43,296 nucleotides of DNA, from assembly GCF_018403185.1 (NCBI RefSeq), contig NZ_BOSE01000012.1, forward strand, positions 126,194-169,489, given 5' to 3'. Both the position numbers and the translations under genes were made by a program. Positions within the stretch are counted from its first letter, which is position 1, and each line of letters begins with the position of its first letter. Of the stretch, positions 8,162-17,372 are shown piece by piece. Below the pieces are notes generated by a model. It made no database searches and was not told the DNA's origin. It saw only the letters and a program-made list of their open reading frames with translations. The DNA is from Paenibacillus montaniterrae. Lineage in GTDB: Bacteria; Bacillota; Bacilli; Paenibacillales; Paenibacillaceae.

Positions 8162-9394
8162 ATGGCAGACGGACAGCAATTTAATATTGTAACGGAAGGC
8201 TCCGTGACAACGCCGCAAGGCTTTACTGCAGGTGGACTGCATTGTGGATTGAAAAAGACAGATCGCCATGATTTGGGGGCGATTGTATGCGAGGTGGCTG
8301 CAGCAGCAGCGGCGGTGTATACGACCAATGTATTTCAGGCTGCGCCTATTAAAGTAACGCGGGAAAGCCTTGCAAGCAGCGGAAGGCTGCGAGCTGTCAT
8401 CGTCAATAGCGGCAATGCCAACGCATGTACGGGCAAGCAAGGAGAAGAGGATGCGTACAGCATGCGCAATGCATTTGCTGAAGCCATTGGAGTGGCCAAC
8501 GAAGAAGTTGCAGTAGCCTCTACCGGAGTAATCGGCGAGCTGCTTAAAATGGATAAGGTTTATGCTGGCATTAAGCAGCTGCCTGGCAAGCTGCAGGCAG
8601 ATGATCAAGCTGCTGAAGACTTTAGCCAAGCGATTTTGACGACTGATCTTGTGAAAAAAACGATTGCTGTTGAGCTTAATATCGACGGCAAGGCTGTGAA
8701 AATTGGCGGTGCAGCCAAGGGCTCGGGAATGATTCACCCGAATATGGCGACTATGCTTGGCTTCGTTACAACTGATGCCAATATTGAACCTTCTTCTCTG
8801 CAAAACTTGCTGCGCGAGGTTACGAACGTTAGCTTTAATATGATTACGGTGGACGGAGACACTAGCACGAATGATATGCTGATTGCGCTGGCAAGCGGCT
8901 TGGCAGGCAACGATTCGCTGTCAGAGGCTCATCCTTCCTGGGGATCGTTCAAAGCGGCGCTAACCTTTGTTTGTGTGCATTTGGCCAAGGCGATTGCGCG
9001 CGACGGAGAAGGGGCTACCAAGCTTGTTGAAGTACGTGTACAGGGAGCGGTCAATGATGAAGCGGCTCAAGCGATTGCGAAAACGATTATCGGCTCATCG
9101 CTTGTCAAATCTGCCGTGTTTGGCGCTGATGCCAACTGGGGACGGATCATTGCCGCTGTAGGACGCGCAGGCCAGCCTGTTAATCCGGATACAGTTGATA
9201 TCGCATTAGGTGATATTGTTACATTGCGACAATCGTCTCCTGTAGCGTTTGACGAGGAGCAGGCGTTGGAATACCTGAAGGGGGACACGGTAATTATTTC
9301 CGTAAACCTCAACATGGAAAACGGCAAGGCAATTGCCTGGGGCTGCGACTTGACCTACGATTATGTACGTATCAATGCAGCTTACCGCACATAG
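8162..9394 (+). CDS. argJ: Glutamate N-acetyltransferase / amino-acid acetyltransferase
   Basis: ArgJ moves the acetyl group from N-acetylornithine to glutamate, making the acetyl cycle of arginine synthesis self-sustaining. Some ArgJ enzymes also use acetyl-CoA. The 410-residue precursor cleaves itself before Thr197 in the motif KGSGMIHPNMATML (186-199), producing alpha and beta chains with Thr as the nucleophile. TTNVFQAAP near 54-62 and the C-terminal LTYDYVRINA are family hallmarks. A ribosome binding site AAGGAG lies upstream. The stop overlaps the ribosome binding site of argB (TAGGAGG), suggesting coupled translation. Whether it is mono- or bifunctional cannot be read here; no argA is seen in the window. 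Confidence 0.97.
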   Translation: MADGQQFNIVTEGSVTTPQGFTAGGLHCGLKKTDRHDLGAIVCEVAAAAAAVYTTNVFQAAPIKVTRESLASSGRLRAVIVNSGNANACTGKQGEEDAYSMRNAFAEAIGVANEEVAVASTGVIGELLKMDKVYAGIKQLPGKLQADDQAAEDFSQAILTTDLVKKTIAVELNIDGKAVKIGGAAKGSGMIHPNMATMLGFVTTDANIEPSSLQNLLREVTNVSFNMITVDGDTSTNDMLIALASGLAGNDSLSEAHPSWGSFKAALTFVCVHLAKAIARDGEGATKLVEVRVQGAVNDEAAQAIAKTIIGSSLVKSAVFGADANWGRIIAAVGRAGQPVNPDTVDIALGDIVTLRQSSPVAFDEEQALEYLKGDTVIISVNLNMENGKAIAWGCDLTYDYVRINAAYRT

Positions 9395-9404
9395 GAGGAT
9401 GAGG

Positions 9405-10193
9405 ATGGAAAAGCAGCGCTTTGTTATGAAATGCGGCGGCAGCACTTTGGCGGCATTGCCGGACAGCTTTTTCGCGGAGCTTCGCGAGCTGCAGGCAAGC
9501 GGGGTTGCTCCAGTAATTGTGCATGGCGGTGGACCGGCGATATCGGAAACGCTGGATAAGCTTGGCATCGAGACGGAGTTTGTCCAAGGACTGCGCAAAA
9601 CGAATGATCAGGTGCTTGATGTTGTAGAAATGGTGCTTGCTGGACGCATTAATAAAGAAATTGTGCGCAAAATGGAAACGAATGGCGCTAAGGCGATCGG
9701 CTTATCTGGAGTGGATGGCATGCTGATTCAAGCTAAGCCTGTCGCCAATCATCAGGAAATCGGCTTTGTCGGCGAGGTAACAAGCGTCAACGCAACAATC
9801 GTCGAGGGGATTATGAGCATGGGCTATATTCCAGTCATCGCTCCAATCGGCATTGATCAAACGGGACAGCGCTATAATATTAACGCTGATACAGCAGCAG
9901 GAGCAGTTGCTTCTCAGCTTGGCGTGTCGCGCATGATTGTCGTGACGGATGTGCCGGGCATTTTGAAAACGGTCGATGGTGAAAAGGTTACATTGCCTGA
10001 GGTGACTGTAGCAGATATTGAAGCGATGATTGCCAGCGGCGAAATTTATGGCGGCATGATTCCGAAGGTAAGAGCGGCGATGCAATGCATCCATGGCGAT
10101 GTGCAGGAGGTTGTTATCGTTAGCGGTTCGATTGAAGGTGTGCTGACACAGGCTGTTACAACAGGTGGAGTGGGAACGGTCATTAAGCAATAG
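9405..10193 (+). CDS. argB: Acetylglutamate kinase
   Basis: Second step of the pathway: ATP-dependent phosphorylation of N-acetylglutamate, the usual feedback point. 262 residues. The start at 9405 is preferred over ATG 9399 because AGGAGG (9393-9398) leaves 6 bases of spacing. Motifs: VMKCGGSTLA (nucleotide binding), VIVHGGGPAISETL and the acetylglutamate-binding NINADTAAGAVA. The absence of a long N-terminal helix suggests the non-hexameric, less arginine-sensitive form, but this is only inference from length. Confidence 0.96.
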   Translation: MEKQRFVMKCGGSTLAALPDSFFAELRELQASGVAPVIVHGGGPAISETLDKLGIETEFVQGLRKTNDQVLDVVEMVLAGRINKEIVRKMETNGAKAIGLSGVDGMLIQAKPVANHQEIGFVGEVTSVNATIVEGIMSMGYIPVIAPIGIDQTGQRYNINADTAAGAVASQLGVSRMIVVTDVPGILKTVDGEKVTLPEVTVADIEAMIASGEIYGGMIPKVRAAMQCIHGDVQEVVIVSGSIEGVLTQAVTTGGVGTVIKQ

Positions 10194-10206
10194 AGAGGTG
10201 TTTCTT

Positions 10207-11394
10207 ATGAGTCAAGGTACAATAGAAACGACGGAACAAGCGCTTTTTCCAACCTATGCGAGATATCCGCAAGCGATTGTAAAAGGCGAGGGAAGCTGGC
10301 TATGGGACAGCGAGGGCAATAAATATTTGGACTTTATGAGCGGCATTGCGGTAACGAATCTTGGGCATGTGCCTAAGGCGGTCAAGGAGGCGCTAGTCGC
10401 TCAGCTTGATTCACTTTGGCATATATCGAATCTGTTTCATATTCCCAATCAAGCGGAAGCTGGCAAGCTAATTACCGATAACAGCTGCGCTGATGCAGTA
10501 TTTTTCTGCAATTCTGGCGCAGAGGCGAATGAGGCGGCGATAAAGCTTGCTCGTCGCTATCAGCAAAAGGTAAAAGGCAATGGCCGCTATGAAGTGATAA
10601 CCTTTCATCAATCCTTCCATGGGCGTACATTGGCAACCTTGACTGCTACCGGACAGGACAAAGTGAAGGACGGCTTTGGACCGCTGCCAGCAGGCTTTAA
10701 GCATGTGCCGTATAACGATCTTGCTGCGCTTAAAGCTGCAATTACGAATGAAACGGCAGCTATTATGCTGGAAATGGTGCAAGCTGAAGGCGGAATCCAT
10801 CCGGTTGATCCGCAATTTATTCAAGCAGTTGCCCAGTTGTGCAAGGCGGAAGGCATTTTGCTCATCGTTGATGAAATCCAGACAGGGATTGGCAGAACAG
10901 GCAAGCTGTTCGCATTCGAGCATTTCGGCATCGAGCCGGATATTTTTACAATGGCGAAGGGGCTTGGCAGCGGTTTTCCGGTTGGCGCGATGGCAGCCAA
11001 GGAAGAGCTGCGTGAAGCGTTCACTGCCGGCAGCCATGGTTCAACCTTTGGCGGCACGCCGATTGCTACAGCAGCAGTGAAAGCGACACTGGAAACGATT
11101 ATCGGCCAACAAGTGCCAGCGCATGCAGCCCAGCAAGGCGAATATTTGCTTTCCAAGCTACGCCAGCAGCTGGCAGGCTGCACCTTTGTCAATGAGGTGC
11201 GCGGCTTGGGCTTGATCGTAGGGATTGAATGTAAGGAGCCTGTTGCTGAACTCGTTGTAGAAGCTCAGAAGCAGGGCTTGCTGGTCATTACAGCTGGTCC
11301 GAACGTGATTCGTTTGCTGCCGAATTTGCTGGTGACGAATGAAGAAATCGACCAAGCAGTAGCAATTCTTGCAAGCATTCTATCCGCACGTTAA
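10207..11394 (+). CDS. argD: Acetylornithine aminotransferase
   Basis: PLP-dependent class III aminotransferase that converts N-acetylglutamate semialdehyde to N-acetylornithine with glutamate as donor. 395 residues from ATG 10207, behind GAGAGGTG. The phosphate-binding FCNSGAEANEAA is near 100-111, the PLP-ring DE pair is at 222-223 and the Schiff-base lysine is K251 in MAKGLGSGFP. It starts 13 bases after argB and is followed by a hairpin gap before argF. Confidence 0.96.
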   Translation: MSQGTIETTEQALFPTYARYPQAIVKGEGSWLWDSEGNKYLDFMSGIAVTNLGHVPKAVKEALVAQLDSLWHISNLFHIPNQAEAGKLITDNSCADAVFFCNSGAEANEAAIKLARRYQQKVKGNGRYEVITFHQSFHGRTLATLTATGQDKVKDGFGPLPAGFKHVPYNDLAALKAAITNETAAIMLEMVQAEGGIHPVDPQFIQAVAQLCKAEGILLIVDEIQTGIGRTGKLFAFEHFGIEPDIFTMAKGLGSGFPVGAMAAKEELREAFTAGSHGSTFGGTPIATAAVKATLETIIGQQVPAHAAQQGEYLLSKLRQQLAGCTFVNEVRGLGLIVGIECKEPVAELVVEAQKQGLLVITAGPNVIRLLPNLLVTNEEIDQAVAILASILSAR

Positions 11395-11421
11395 ACTAGC
11401 AATCTAAACAATGGTCACGAC

Positions 11422-11467
11422 ATTGCTGATGCGCTCCGGCATAACCGCCTGGAGCGGCATCAGCATT
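11422..11467. repeat. Strong stem-loop between argD and argF
   Basis: GCTGATGCGCTCC pairs with GGAGCGGCATCAGC (one bulged base), and the stem can be extended on both sides. No T-run follows, so a full terminator is not indicated. It may be an mRNA processing or stabilising element that sets different levels of argCJBD and argFGH. Confidence 0.6.
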
Positions 11468-11497
11468 AGTATTGTATAGCAAAAGGAGGCGTTACAT

Positions 11498-12454
11498 ATG
11501 GTAAGTAGTAAAGCGGAAATCGCACAAAGCATGAAGGGCAGAGACTTTTTAATGCTTGTCGATTTTACGAAAGAGGAACTGCAATATTTAATTGATTTGG
11601 CAATTGAGCTTAAAGCAAAGCTGAAGGCTGGCGAGGAGCATAAGCTGCTGAACGGCAAAACGATCGGCTTAATTTTTGAAAAATCGTCGACCCGTACACG
11701 AGTGTCCTTTGAGGTGGGCATCTATCAATTGGGCGGTCAAGGGTTGTTTTTAAGCGGCAATGATTTGCAAATTGGACGCGGCGAAACGATTTTAGACACG
11801 GCGCAAACCTTGTCTCGCTATTTGGACGGAATAATGATTCGCACCTTTGAGCATCGCAAGGTTGTAGAGCTGGCGCGCGGTGCTACGATCCCGGTTATTA
11901 ACGGCTTGACTGACCTGTCTCACCCATGTCAGGCGCTTGCTGATTTCCAGACAATTTATGAGAAGCATGGCTCCTTCGAAGGCGTGAAGCTTGCATATAT
12001 CGGCGATGGCAACAATATGGTACACTCTCTAATGATGGGAGCTGCCAAGCTTGGAGTCGATATGTCGATTGCAACTCCTGAAGGCTATGAGCCGGATGAG
12101 GACATTATTGCGCAGACGATGGCGGCAGCTGAGGAAACCGGTGCAAAAATTGTCGTTTGCCGTGATCCGAAGGAAGCGATTCAAGGCGCTCATTTTGTAT
12201 ATACCGATGTTTGGGCAAGCATGGGCCAAGAGGCCGAGCAAAAGGAACGCGAGGTGGCATTTGCCAGCTATCAGGTTGATGAGGAGCTTGTTAAGCTTGC
12301 TAGCCCTAATTATATGTTTATGCACTGCTTGCCAGCCCACCGTGGCGAAGAAGTAACTGAAGGTGTTATTGATGGCGAGCATTCGATTATTTTTGATCAG
12401 GCTGAAAATCGACTGCATGCGCAAAAAGCGATTATGGCAGCGATTATGTCCTAA
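11498..12454 (+). CDS. argF: Ornithine carbamoyltransferase
   Basis: Condenses ornithine and carbamoyl phosphate to citrulline. 318 residues. The carbamoyl phosphate loop STRTR is near 64-68, HPCQ near 138-141, the ornithine-binding SMG motif in WASMGQE, and the catalytic HCLPAHRGEEV near the C-terminus. AAAAGGAGG (11481-11489) fixes the ATG at 11498. The carAB genes for carbamoyl phosphate are not in the window. Confidence 0.96.
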   Translation: MVSSKAEIAQSMKGRDFLMLVDFTKEELQYLIDLAIELKAKLKAGEEHKLLNGKTIGLIFEKSSTRTRVSFEVGIYQLGGQGLFLSGNDLQIGRGETILDTAQTLSRYLDGIMIRTFEHRKVVELARGATIPVINGLTDLSHPCQALADFQTIYEKHGSFEGVKLAYIGDGNNMVHSLMMGAAKLGVDMSIATPEGYEPDEDIIAQTMAAAEETGAKIVVCRDPKEAIQGAHFVYTDVWASMGQEAEQKEREVAFASYQVDEELVKLASPNYMFMHCLPAHRGEEVTEGVIDGEHSIIFDQAENRLHAQKAIMAAIMS

Positions 12455-12491
12455 TACACCGCTTTGAATCATAGAAAAGGAGAGATTGAAT

Positions 12492-13724
12492 ATGGCAAAG
12501 GATAAAATTGTATTGGCCTATTCAGGTGGTCTTGATACATCGATCATTCTAAAATGGCTAAAGGAAACGTATGATGCGGAAATTATCGCATTTACTGCTG
12601 ATATCGGACAGAAGGAAGAGCTTGATGGACTTGAAGAAAAAGCATTGAAAACGGGTGCTTCCAAAGTCTATATTGATGATTTGCGCGATGAGTTTGCCAA
12701 AGACTTTATTTTCCCGATGTTCCAGGCGGCTACGATGTATGAAGGCCAATATTTGCTTGGCACATCGATTGCTCGTCCGCTTATCGCCAAGCGCATGGTA
12801 GAAATTGCACGCGCTGAAGGCGCGAAATATATTGCGCATGGTGCGACGGGCAAAGGTAATGACCAGGTGCGCTTCGAGCTGGGCGTCGCTGCGCTCGCTC
12901 CTGAAATTGAAGTGATTGCGCCTTGGCGCTCTGAGCAGTTCCGCTCCGACTTCCCGGGCCGTGCAGAAATGATCGCATTTGCCGAGAAGCATGGCATTCC
13001 AGTAACCGCTTCTGCTGCCAAGCCATATTCAACTGACCGCAATCTGCTGCATATCAGCTTTGAAAGCGGCATGCTGGAGGACCCTTGGTTCGATCCAAGC
13101 GCTGAGGAAAATGAAGAGATGTACGTGCTGAGCGTATCGCCAGAGCGCGCGCCAGACCAGGCTGAATATGTGGAGCTAACGTTCGAGCAAGGGAACTGCG
13201 TGGCGATTAACGGAGAAGCAATGTCTCCGCTGCAAGTAATGGAAAAGCTGAATGAGCTGGGCGGCAAGCATGGTATTGGCCGTGTCGATATGGTTGAAAA
13301 CCGCTTTGTCGGCATGAAGAGCCGCGGCGTATATGAAACGCCAGGCGGTACAATTCTGTTTACTGCACATCGCAAAATGGAATCGTTGACGATGGACCGT
13401 GAAGTCATGCATCTGCGCGATTCACTGATTTCCAAATATAGCGAGCTTGTTTACAATGGCTTCTGGTTTGCTCCTGAACGCTTGGCGCTGCAGGCGCTTG
13501 TAACCGAGTCGCAAAAAAATGTATCCGGCGTTGTCCGCTTGAAGCTGTATAAAGGCAATGTAATCGGTGCCGGCGTAAAAAGCCCGGTCAGCTTGTATAA
13601 TCCGGATATTGCTACGATGGAGGCAGATCCTTCCCAGGCTTATGACCAAGGCGATGCAACGGGCTTCATTCGCTTGAACGCTTTGCGCTTGAAGGTTTCG
13701 GCTGGAGTAAATCAAAGCAAGTAA
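12492..13724 (+). CDS. argG: Argininosuccinate synthase
   Basis: ATP-dependent joining of citrulline and aspartate. 410 residues, with the N-type PP-loop AYSGGLDTS at about 8-16 and the citrulline/aspartate region GATGKGNDQVRFE. The ATG at 12492 is chosen over an upstream in-frame TTG (12486) because AAAGGAGAG is correctly spaced. It is 37 bases after argF and 20 bases before argH. Confidence 0.97.
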   Translation: MAKDKIVLAYSGGLDTSIILKWLKETYDAEIIAFTADIGQKEELDGLEEKALKTGASKVYIDDLRDEFAKDFIFPMFQAATMYEGQYLLGTSIARPLIAKRMVEIARAEGAKYIAHGATGKGNDQVRFELGVAALAPEIEVIAPWRSEQFRSDFPGRAEMIAFAEKHGIPVTASAAKPYSTDRNLLHISFESGMLEDPWFDPSAEENEEMYVLSVSPERAPDQAEYVELTFEQGNCVAINGEAMSPLQVMEKLNELGGKHGIGRVDMVENRFVGMKSRGVYETPGGTILFTAHRKMESLTMDREVMHLRDSLISKYSELVYNGFWFAPERLALQALVTESQKNVSGVVRLKLYKGNVIGAGVKSPVSLYNPDIATMEADPSQAYDQGDATGFIRLNALRLKVSAGVNQSK

Positions 13725-13744
13725 ATGTAAAGGGATGTGGATTC

Positions 13745-15163
13745 GTGAGTAAGCTATGGGGCGGTCGGTTCACTAAAAAAACGGACCAGTTAGTAGAAGA
13801 ATATACAGCATCGATAACCTTCGACAAGGCGCTTGCAGAGGAAGACATTCAAGGCAGTTTGGCGCATGTAACGATGCTAGGCAAGCAAGGCATCGTGCCG
13901 CAGGAGGATGTAGAAACGATTAAGGCTGGCTTGCTGCGCGTGCTGGAGCGCATTCGCAGCGGCGAGCAGCAATTTTCAATTAGCGACGAGGATATTCATA
14001 TGAATATCGAGAAAGCGCTGATCGACGATGTAGGACCAGTAGGCGGCAAGCTTCATACTGGCCGCAGCCGCAATGACCAGGTAGCGACCGATATGCATTT
14101 GTGGCTGCGCAAGCGCGTTGTTGAATTTGTTGAGCTGCTGCGCAAGCTGCAGGAGGCGCTAATTGGGCAGGCGAAGGCGAATATTGATACAATTGTGCCT
14201 GGCTATACGCATTTGCAGCGTGCACAGCCGATCTTGTTTGCGCATCATATGATGGCCTATGTATCGATGTTTGGCCGCGACATTGAGCGCTTGCAGGACA
14301 GCTACAAGCGGATCAACGTGCTGCCGTTAGGTGCCGGCGCTCTTGCGGGAACAACGTTTCCGATTGATCGCCACTTTGTAGCGGAGCAATTGAATTTTGA
14401 CCGCGTCTATGAAAACAGTTTGGATGCAGTTAGCGACCGTGATTTTATTGTGGAATTTTTGGCTGATGCGGCGATTATTATGATGCATTTGTCTCGCTTG
14501 AGCGAGGAGCTGATTATGTGGTCCAGCACCGAGTTCAGCTTTGTCGAGCTGGATGACGCATTCTGTACTGGCAGCAGCATTATGCCGCAAAAGAAAAATC
14601 CGGACGTGCCTGAGCTGGTGCGCGGCAAAACAGGCCGCGTTTACGGCGATTTGATCGGCTTGCTAACTGTATTGAAATCTTTGCCGCTTGCCTACAACAA
14701 AGATATGCAAGAGGATAAAGAAGGAATGTTCGATACGGTTACGACGCTGCAAGGGGCGCTTCAGCTATTTGCGCCTATGATTGCAACGATGAAGGTCAAC
14801 CAATCGCGCATGCGTCAAGCGGTTAATCAGGATTTCTCCAATGCAACCGATATCGCTGACTTCCTTGTAAATAAAGGCTTGCCTTTCCGTCAAGCGCATG
14901 AAGTCATTGGCAAAACAGTATTGTACTGCATTGAAAACAATAAATATTTGCTGGATTTGTCGCTTGATGAATTCAAGCAATTCTCGGAGCTGTTTGACGA
15001 GCGCATTTATGATGTGCTGCAGCCAGAGCAGGTGGTCAACGCGCGTAATGTGTATGGCGGAACCGCCAAGCCTCAAGTAGAGGCCGCGATTTCACGTGCT
15101 GAAGAAGCGCTGCAGGCGACTGCTGGCTGGGTAGCTGAATATATGGAGCGCAGCCAGTCATAA
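13745..15163 (+). CDS. argH: Argininosuccinate lyase
   Basis: Last step of the pathway: splits argininosuccinate to arginine and fumarate. 472 residues starting at GTG 13745, with AAGGGATGTGG upstream. The fumarase/aspartase superfamily signature GSSIMPQKKNP (near residue 280) carries the flexible catalytic serine loop, and HTGRSRNDQVATD near 100 is the substrate loop. It is the last gene of the arg run, followed by a very strong terminator. Confidence 0.97.
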   Translation: MSKLWGGRFTKKTDQLVEEYTASITFDKALAEEDIQGSLAHVTMLGKQGIVPQEDVETIKAGLLRVLERIRSGEQQFSISDEDIHMNIEKALIDDVGPVGGKLHTGRSRNDQVATDMHLWLRKRVVEFVELLRKLQEALIGQAKANIDTIVPGYTHLQRAQPILFAHHMMAYVSMFGRDIERLQDSYKRINVLPLGAGALAGTTFPIDRHFVAEQLNFDRVYENSLDAVSDRDFIVEFLADAAIIMMHLSRLSEELIMWSSTEFSFVELDDAFCTGSSIMPQKKNPDVPELVRGKTGRVYGDLIGLLTVLKSLPLAYNKDMQEDKEGMFDTVTTLQGALQLFAPMIATMKVNQSRMRQAVNQDFSNATDIADFLVNKGLPFRQAHEVIGKTVLYCIENNKYLLDLSLDEFKQFSELFDERIYDVLQPEQVVNARNVYGGTAKPQVEAAISRAEEALQATAGWVAEYMERSQS

Positions 15164-15195
15164 GCTCTCCTTTTAAATAAAACAGTTACGCAAGA

Positions 15196-15241
15196 AGCGC
15201 AAGCTGCCTGAGCTGATCAGCTCAGTAGCTTGCGCTGTTTT
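15196..15241 (+). terminator. Terminator of the arginine operon
   Basis: A long nested palindrome (AGCGCAAGCT with AGCTTGCGCT, inner CTGAGCT with AGCTCAG) is followed by GTTTT. It ends argH transcription. A lone TATAAT at 15246-15251 downstream has no good -35, so the SDR gene promoter is uncertain. Confidence 0.85.
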
Positions 15242-15290
15242 CGTGTATAATAAGAAAAAGTGAACTACATTAACGAAAGGAGCTGTACAT

Positions 15291-16016
15291 ATGGCACAGT
15301 CATTAAAGGGCAAGGTAGCATTCATTACGGGTGCAGCAAGAGGCATCGGCAAAGCAACAGCAATTGCATTGGCAAAAGAAGGGGTAAATGTAGGGCTGCT
15401 TGCCAGAACAGAGACTACCTTAAAAGAAGCAGCAGCTGAGTTAGAGAGCATGGGCGTAAAGGTAGCCTATGCAGCAGCTGATGTAGCCTCTAAAGAACAG
15501 GTTGAATCAGCTATTGAAGCTCTGACGAATCAATTAGGCCCAGCAGATATTTTAATTAATAATGCGGGAATTGCTGCTTTTGCTTCGGTGTTAGAAATGG
15601 ACCCGGAACAATGGAAACGTATAATCGATACTAATTTGCTAGGAACCTATTATGTCACACGCGCAGTTCTGCCTCAGCTGATCGAAAAAAATGGTGGGGA
15701 TATTATTAATATTTCTTCCACCAGCGGGTTGAGCGGGGCAGCGACATCTAGCGCATACAGCGCCTCCAAGTTTGCTGTAATAGGCTTTACCGAGTCGCTT
15801 GCGCAAGAGGTTCGTCGCAACAATATTCGTGTTTCGGCATTAAACCCAAGCACGGTTGCGACAGATTTGGCGCTTGATCTAAGCTTGATCAAGGAAAATA
15901 ACGATTCGAAATTTATGCAGCCTGAGGATATCGCAGAAATTATCGTCAATCAATTAAAGCTGAATCCGCGCATCTATGTAAAAACAGCCAGCTTTATCGC
16001 CACGAACCCGTATTGA
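15291..16016 (+). CDS. Short-chain dehydrogenase/reductase (FabG-like)
   Basis: Classical SDR of 241 residues using NAD(P)H. TGAARGIG is at 13-20, NNAG at 90-93, the structural Asn at 115, and the catalytic Ser (142/143), Tyr156 and Lys160 (YSASK). The arginine in LLART (about residue 39) after the second beta strand suggests NADP(H) preference. It resembles 3-oxoacyl-ACP reductases, but the substrate cannot be assigned because no fatty acid or polyketide genes are nearby. AAAGGAG precedes ATG 15291. It converges on hxlB with a shared terminator between them. Confidence 0.85.
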   Translation: MAQSLKGKVAFITGAARGIGKATAIALAKEGVNVGLLARTETTLKEAAAELESMGVKVAYAAADVASKEQVESAIEALTNQLGPADILINNAGIAAFASVLEMDPEQWKRIIDTNLLGTYYVTRAVLPQLIEKNGGDIINISSTSGLSGAATSSAYSASKFAVIGFTESLAQEVRRNNIRVSALNPSTVATDLALDLSLIKENNDSKFMQPEDIAEIIVNQLKLNPRIYVKTASFIATNPY

Positions 16017-16032
16017 GTAGGCAGTATAGTAG

Positions 16033-16063
16033 AAGGGCTGATCAATCGTTGACCGGCCCTTTT
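16033..16063. terminator. Bidirectional terminator between SDR gene and hxlB
   Basis: AAGGGC pairs with GCCCTT, with further pairing inward (TCAA with TTGA). A T-run exists on the plus strand and an AAG-rich left arm serves the minus strand. It separates the two convergent units. Confidence 0.7.
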
Positions 16064-16072
16064 GTCTAACCT

Positions 16073-16630
16073 CTATTCAAGATTCGCGTGTCGACTGTAC
16101 ATCGCCTGCGAATCCAATTTGCGAATGTCCATTAATCGTAGAATGATAGCATCAAGGAATAAAAACAATGTTTGTTCAAACAAGGATCCCATTGGTTGTA
16201 TCGTCTCAGCTGTATTTTGCGATCGGTCCTTGGGCGAGCCTGGCAAGGAAACCGAAAGGCTTGATAATTTCCCAATTGAGGACTCTGGAAAAATAGTGAC
16301 TACTGCAACTGTCGCTTGCAGGCTTTTTGCCTTCTGGGCCATGGAAAGCAAGCTTTTGGTCTCCCCGGAGCCTGATCCGATTAGAAGCATATCACCTGCG
16401 GATAAGCCGGGAGTCACCGTTTCCCCTACAACATATGAATCAAGTCCAAGGTGCATAAGTCTCATTGCGAAGGCACGCATCATAAGACCTGATCGGCCTG
16501 CGCCGGCTACATAGATTCTCTTGGCCTGCACAATATGCTGGACTAATGTCTCCGCTTCTGTCTCGGATATTCTGTCGGCAATTTGGCTTAACTCTTTTTG
16601 AATGCTGCTAAGATATTGGTTAGTATGCAT
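16073..16630 (-). CDS. hxlB: 6-phospho-3-hexuloisomerase
   Basis: SIS-domain isomerase of 185 residues that turns 3-hexulose 6-phosphate into fructose 6-phosphate, the second step of the ribulose monophosphate route for formaldehyde fixation. Visible: GAGRSG near 43-48, the SIS serine motif IGSGSGETKS near 87-96, and PMGSLFEQ with the conserved Glu toward the C-terminus. It lies 6 bases downstream of hxlA on the same strand, so the two are translated from one message. The ribosome binding site (AGGG) is weak, consistent with coupling. Confidence 0.93.
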   Translation of the reverse strand: MHTNQYLSSIQKELSQIADRISETEAETLVQHIVQAKRIYVAGAGRSGLMMRAFAMRLMHLGLDSYVVGETVTPGLSAGDMLLIGSGSGETKSLLSMAQKAKSLQATVAVVTIFPESSIGKLSSLSVSLPGSPKDRSQNTAETIQPMGSLFEQTLFLFLDAIILRLMDIRKLDSQAMYSRHANLE

Positions 16631-16636
16631 AGCGCT

Positions 16637-17269
16637 CTAACCCTGCTTGATCAATTTGTGCATTTCGGCAGCAGCAGCTTTTTTATCGGATTCGCTCGTA
16701 ATACCGCCACCAACAATAACAAGATCAGGTTGAGACTTGATTACCTCGGGCAGCGTGCTAAGTTTAATTCCTCCAGCTACCGCAGTTTTAGCGTTCTTGA
16801 CGACACGCTTGATCGTTTGCAAATCCTCGAACGAATTTTTGCCTACTGCTTGCAGGTCATACCCTGTATGCACGCAAATATAATCGACGCCGAATGCGTC
16901 TACTTCCTGTGCACGCTGTGCCAGATCCTTGACGCCGATCATATCGACTAAAATTTTCTTTCCTTGCTTCTTGGCCTCTTCCACAGCGCCTTTAATGGTC
17001 ATATCCTCAGCTACGCCTAGAATCGTAATAATATCTGCGCCAGCTTCAGAAGCTTTCATAACCTCATAGCCTGCAGCATCCATTACTTTAAGGTCGGCCA
17101 ATACCTTAAGATGAGGAAATGCGTCCTTCACTGCCTTTACCGCGTGGAGGCCTTCGTTAATGACAACAGGAGTTCCGATTTCCACAATATCAATATATGG
17201 TTCTACTTCCTTAATCACCTGTTTTGCTTGAGGGATGTCGACAAGATCTAAAGCTAATTGAAGTTCCAT
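16637..17269 (-). CDS. hxlA: 3-hexulose-6-phosphate synthase
   Basis: Aldol addition of formaldehyde to ribulose 5-phosphate in a TIM barrel of the OMP decarboxylase superfamily. The 210 residues match the family length. The metal-binding ADLKVMD motif is near 58-64 and the phosphate-binding AGGIKL and VGGGI loops lie near the C-terminus. AAGGAG precedes the ATG. In a non-methylotroph this serves formaldehyde detoxification. It is placed downstream of hxlR, with the likely operator at 17353-17372. Confidence 0.95.
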   Translation of the reverse strand: MELQLALDLVDIPQAKQVIKEVEPYIDIVEIGTPVVINEGLHAVKAVKDAFPHLKVLADLKVMDAAGYEVMKASEAGADIITILGVAEDMTIKGAVEEAKKQGKKILVDMIGVKDLAQRAQEVDAFGVDYICVHTGYDLQAVGKNSFEDLQTIKRVVKNAKTAVAGGIKLSTLPEVIKSQPDLVIVGGGITSESDKKAAAAEMHKLIKQG

Positions 17270-17352
17270 AACCCTTCACTCCTTACTGTGTATGATGAGA
17301 CCTATTGTAAGGCTTCATGAACAAGTTGAATAGAACGCACAATAAAGATAGA

Positions 17353-17372
17353 TAGTTACTAAAAGGTTACCT
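17353..17372 (-). promoter_or_regulatory. Candidate HxlR operator upstream of hxlA
   Basis: Two short near-palindromes, TAGTTACTA (17353-17361) and AGGTTACCT (17364-17372), share GTTAC and lie 11 bases apart (one helical turn). They overlap the hxlR stop and sit upstream of hxlA. The spacing suits two dimers of a winged-helix regulator. The assignment to HxlR is inference from position. Confidence 0.45.

Noticed and set aside
8141..8803. 220-codon open frame on the minus strand across argJ
   Set aside because: It lies wholly antisense to argJ, which has clear family motifs; the translated sequence has no recognisable domain and looks like mirrored coding bias.
12668..13435. 255-codon minus-strand frame across argG
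   Set aside because: Ser/Arg-rich shadow translation opposite argG with no family features.
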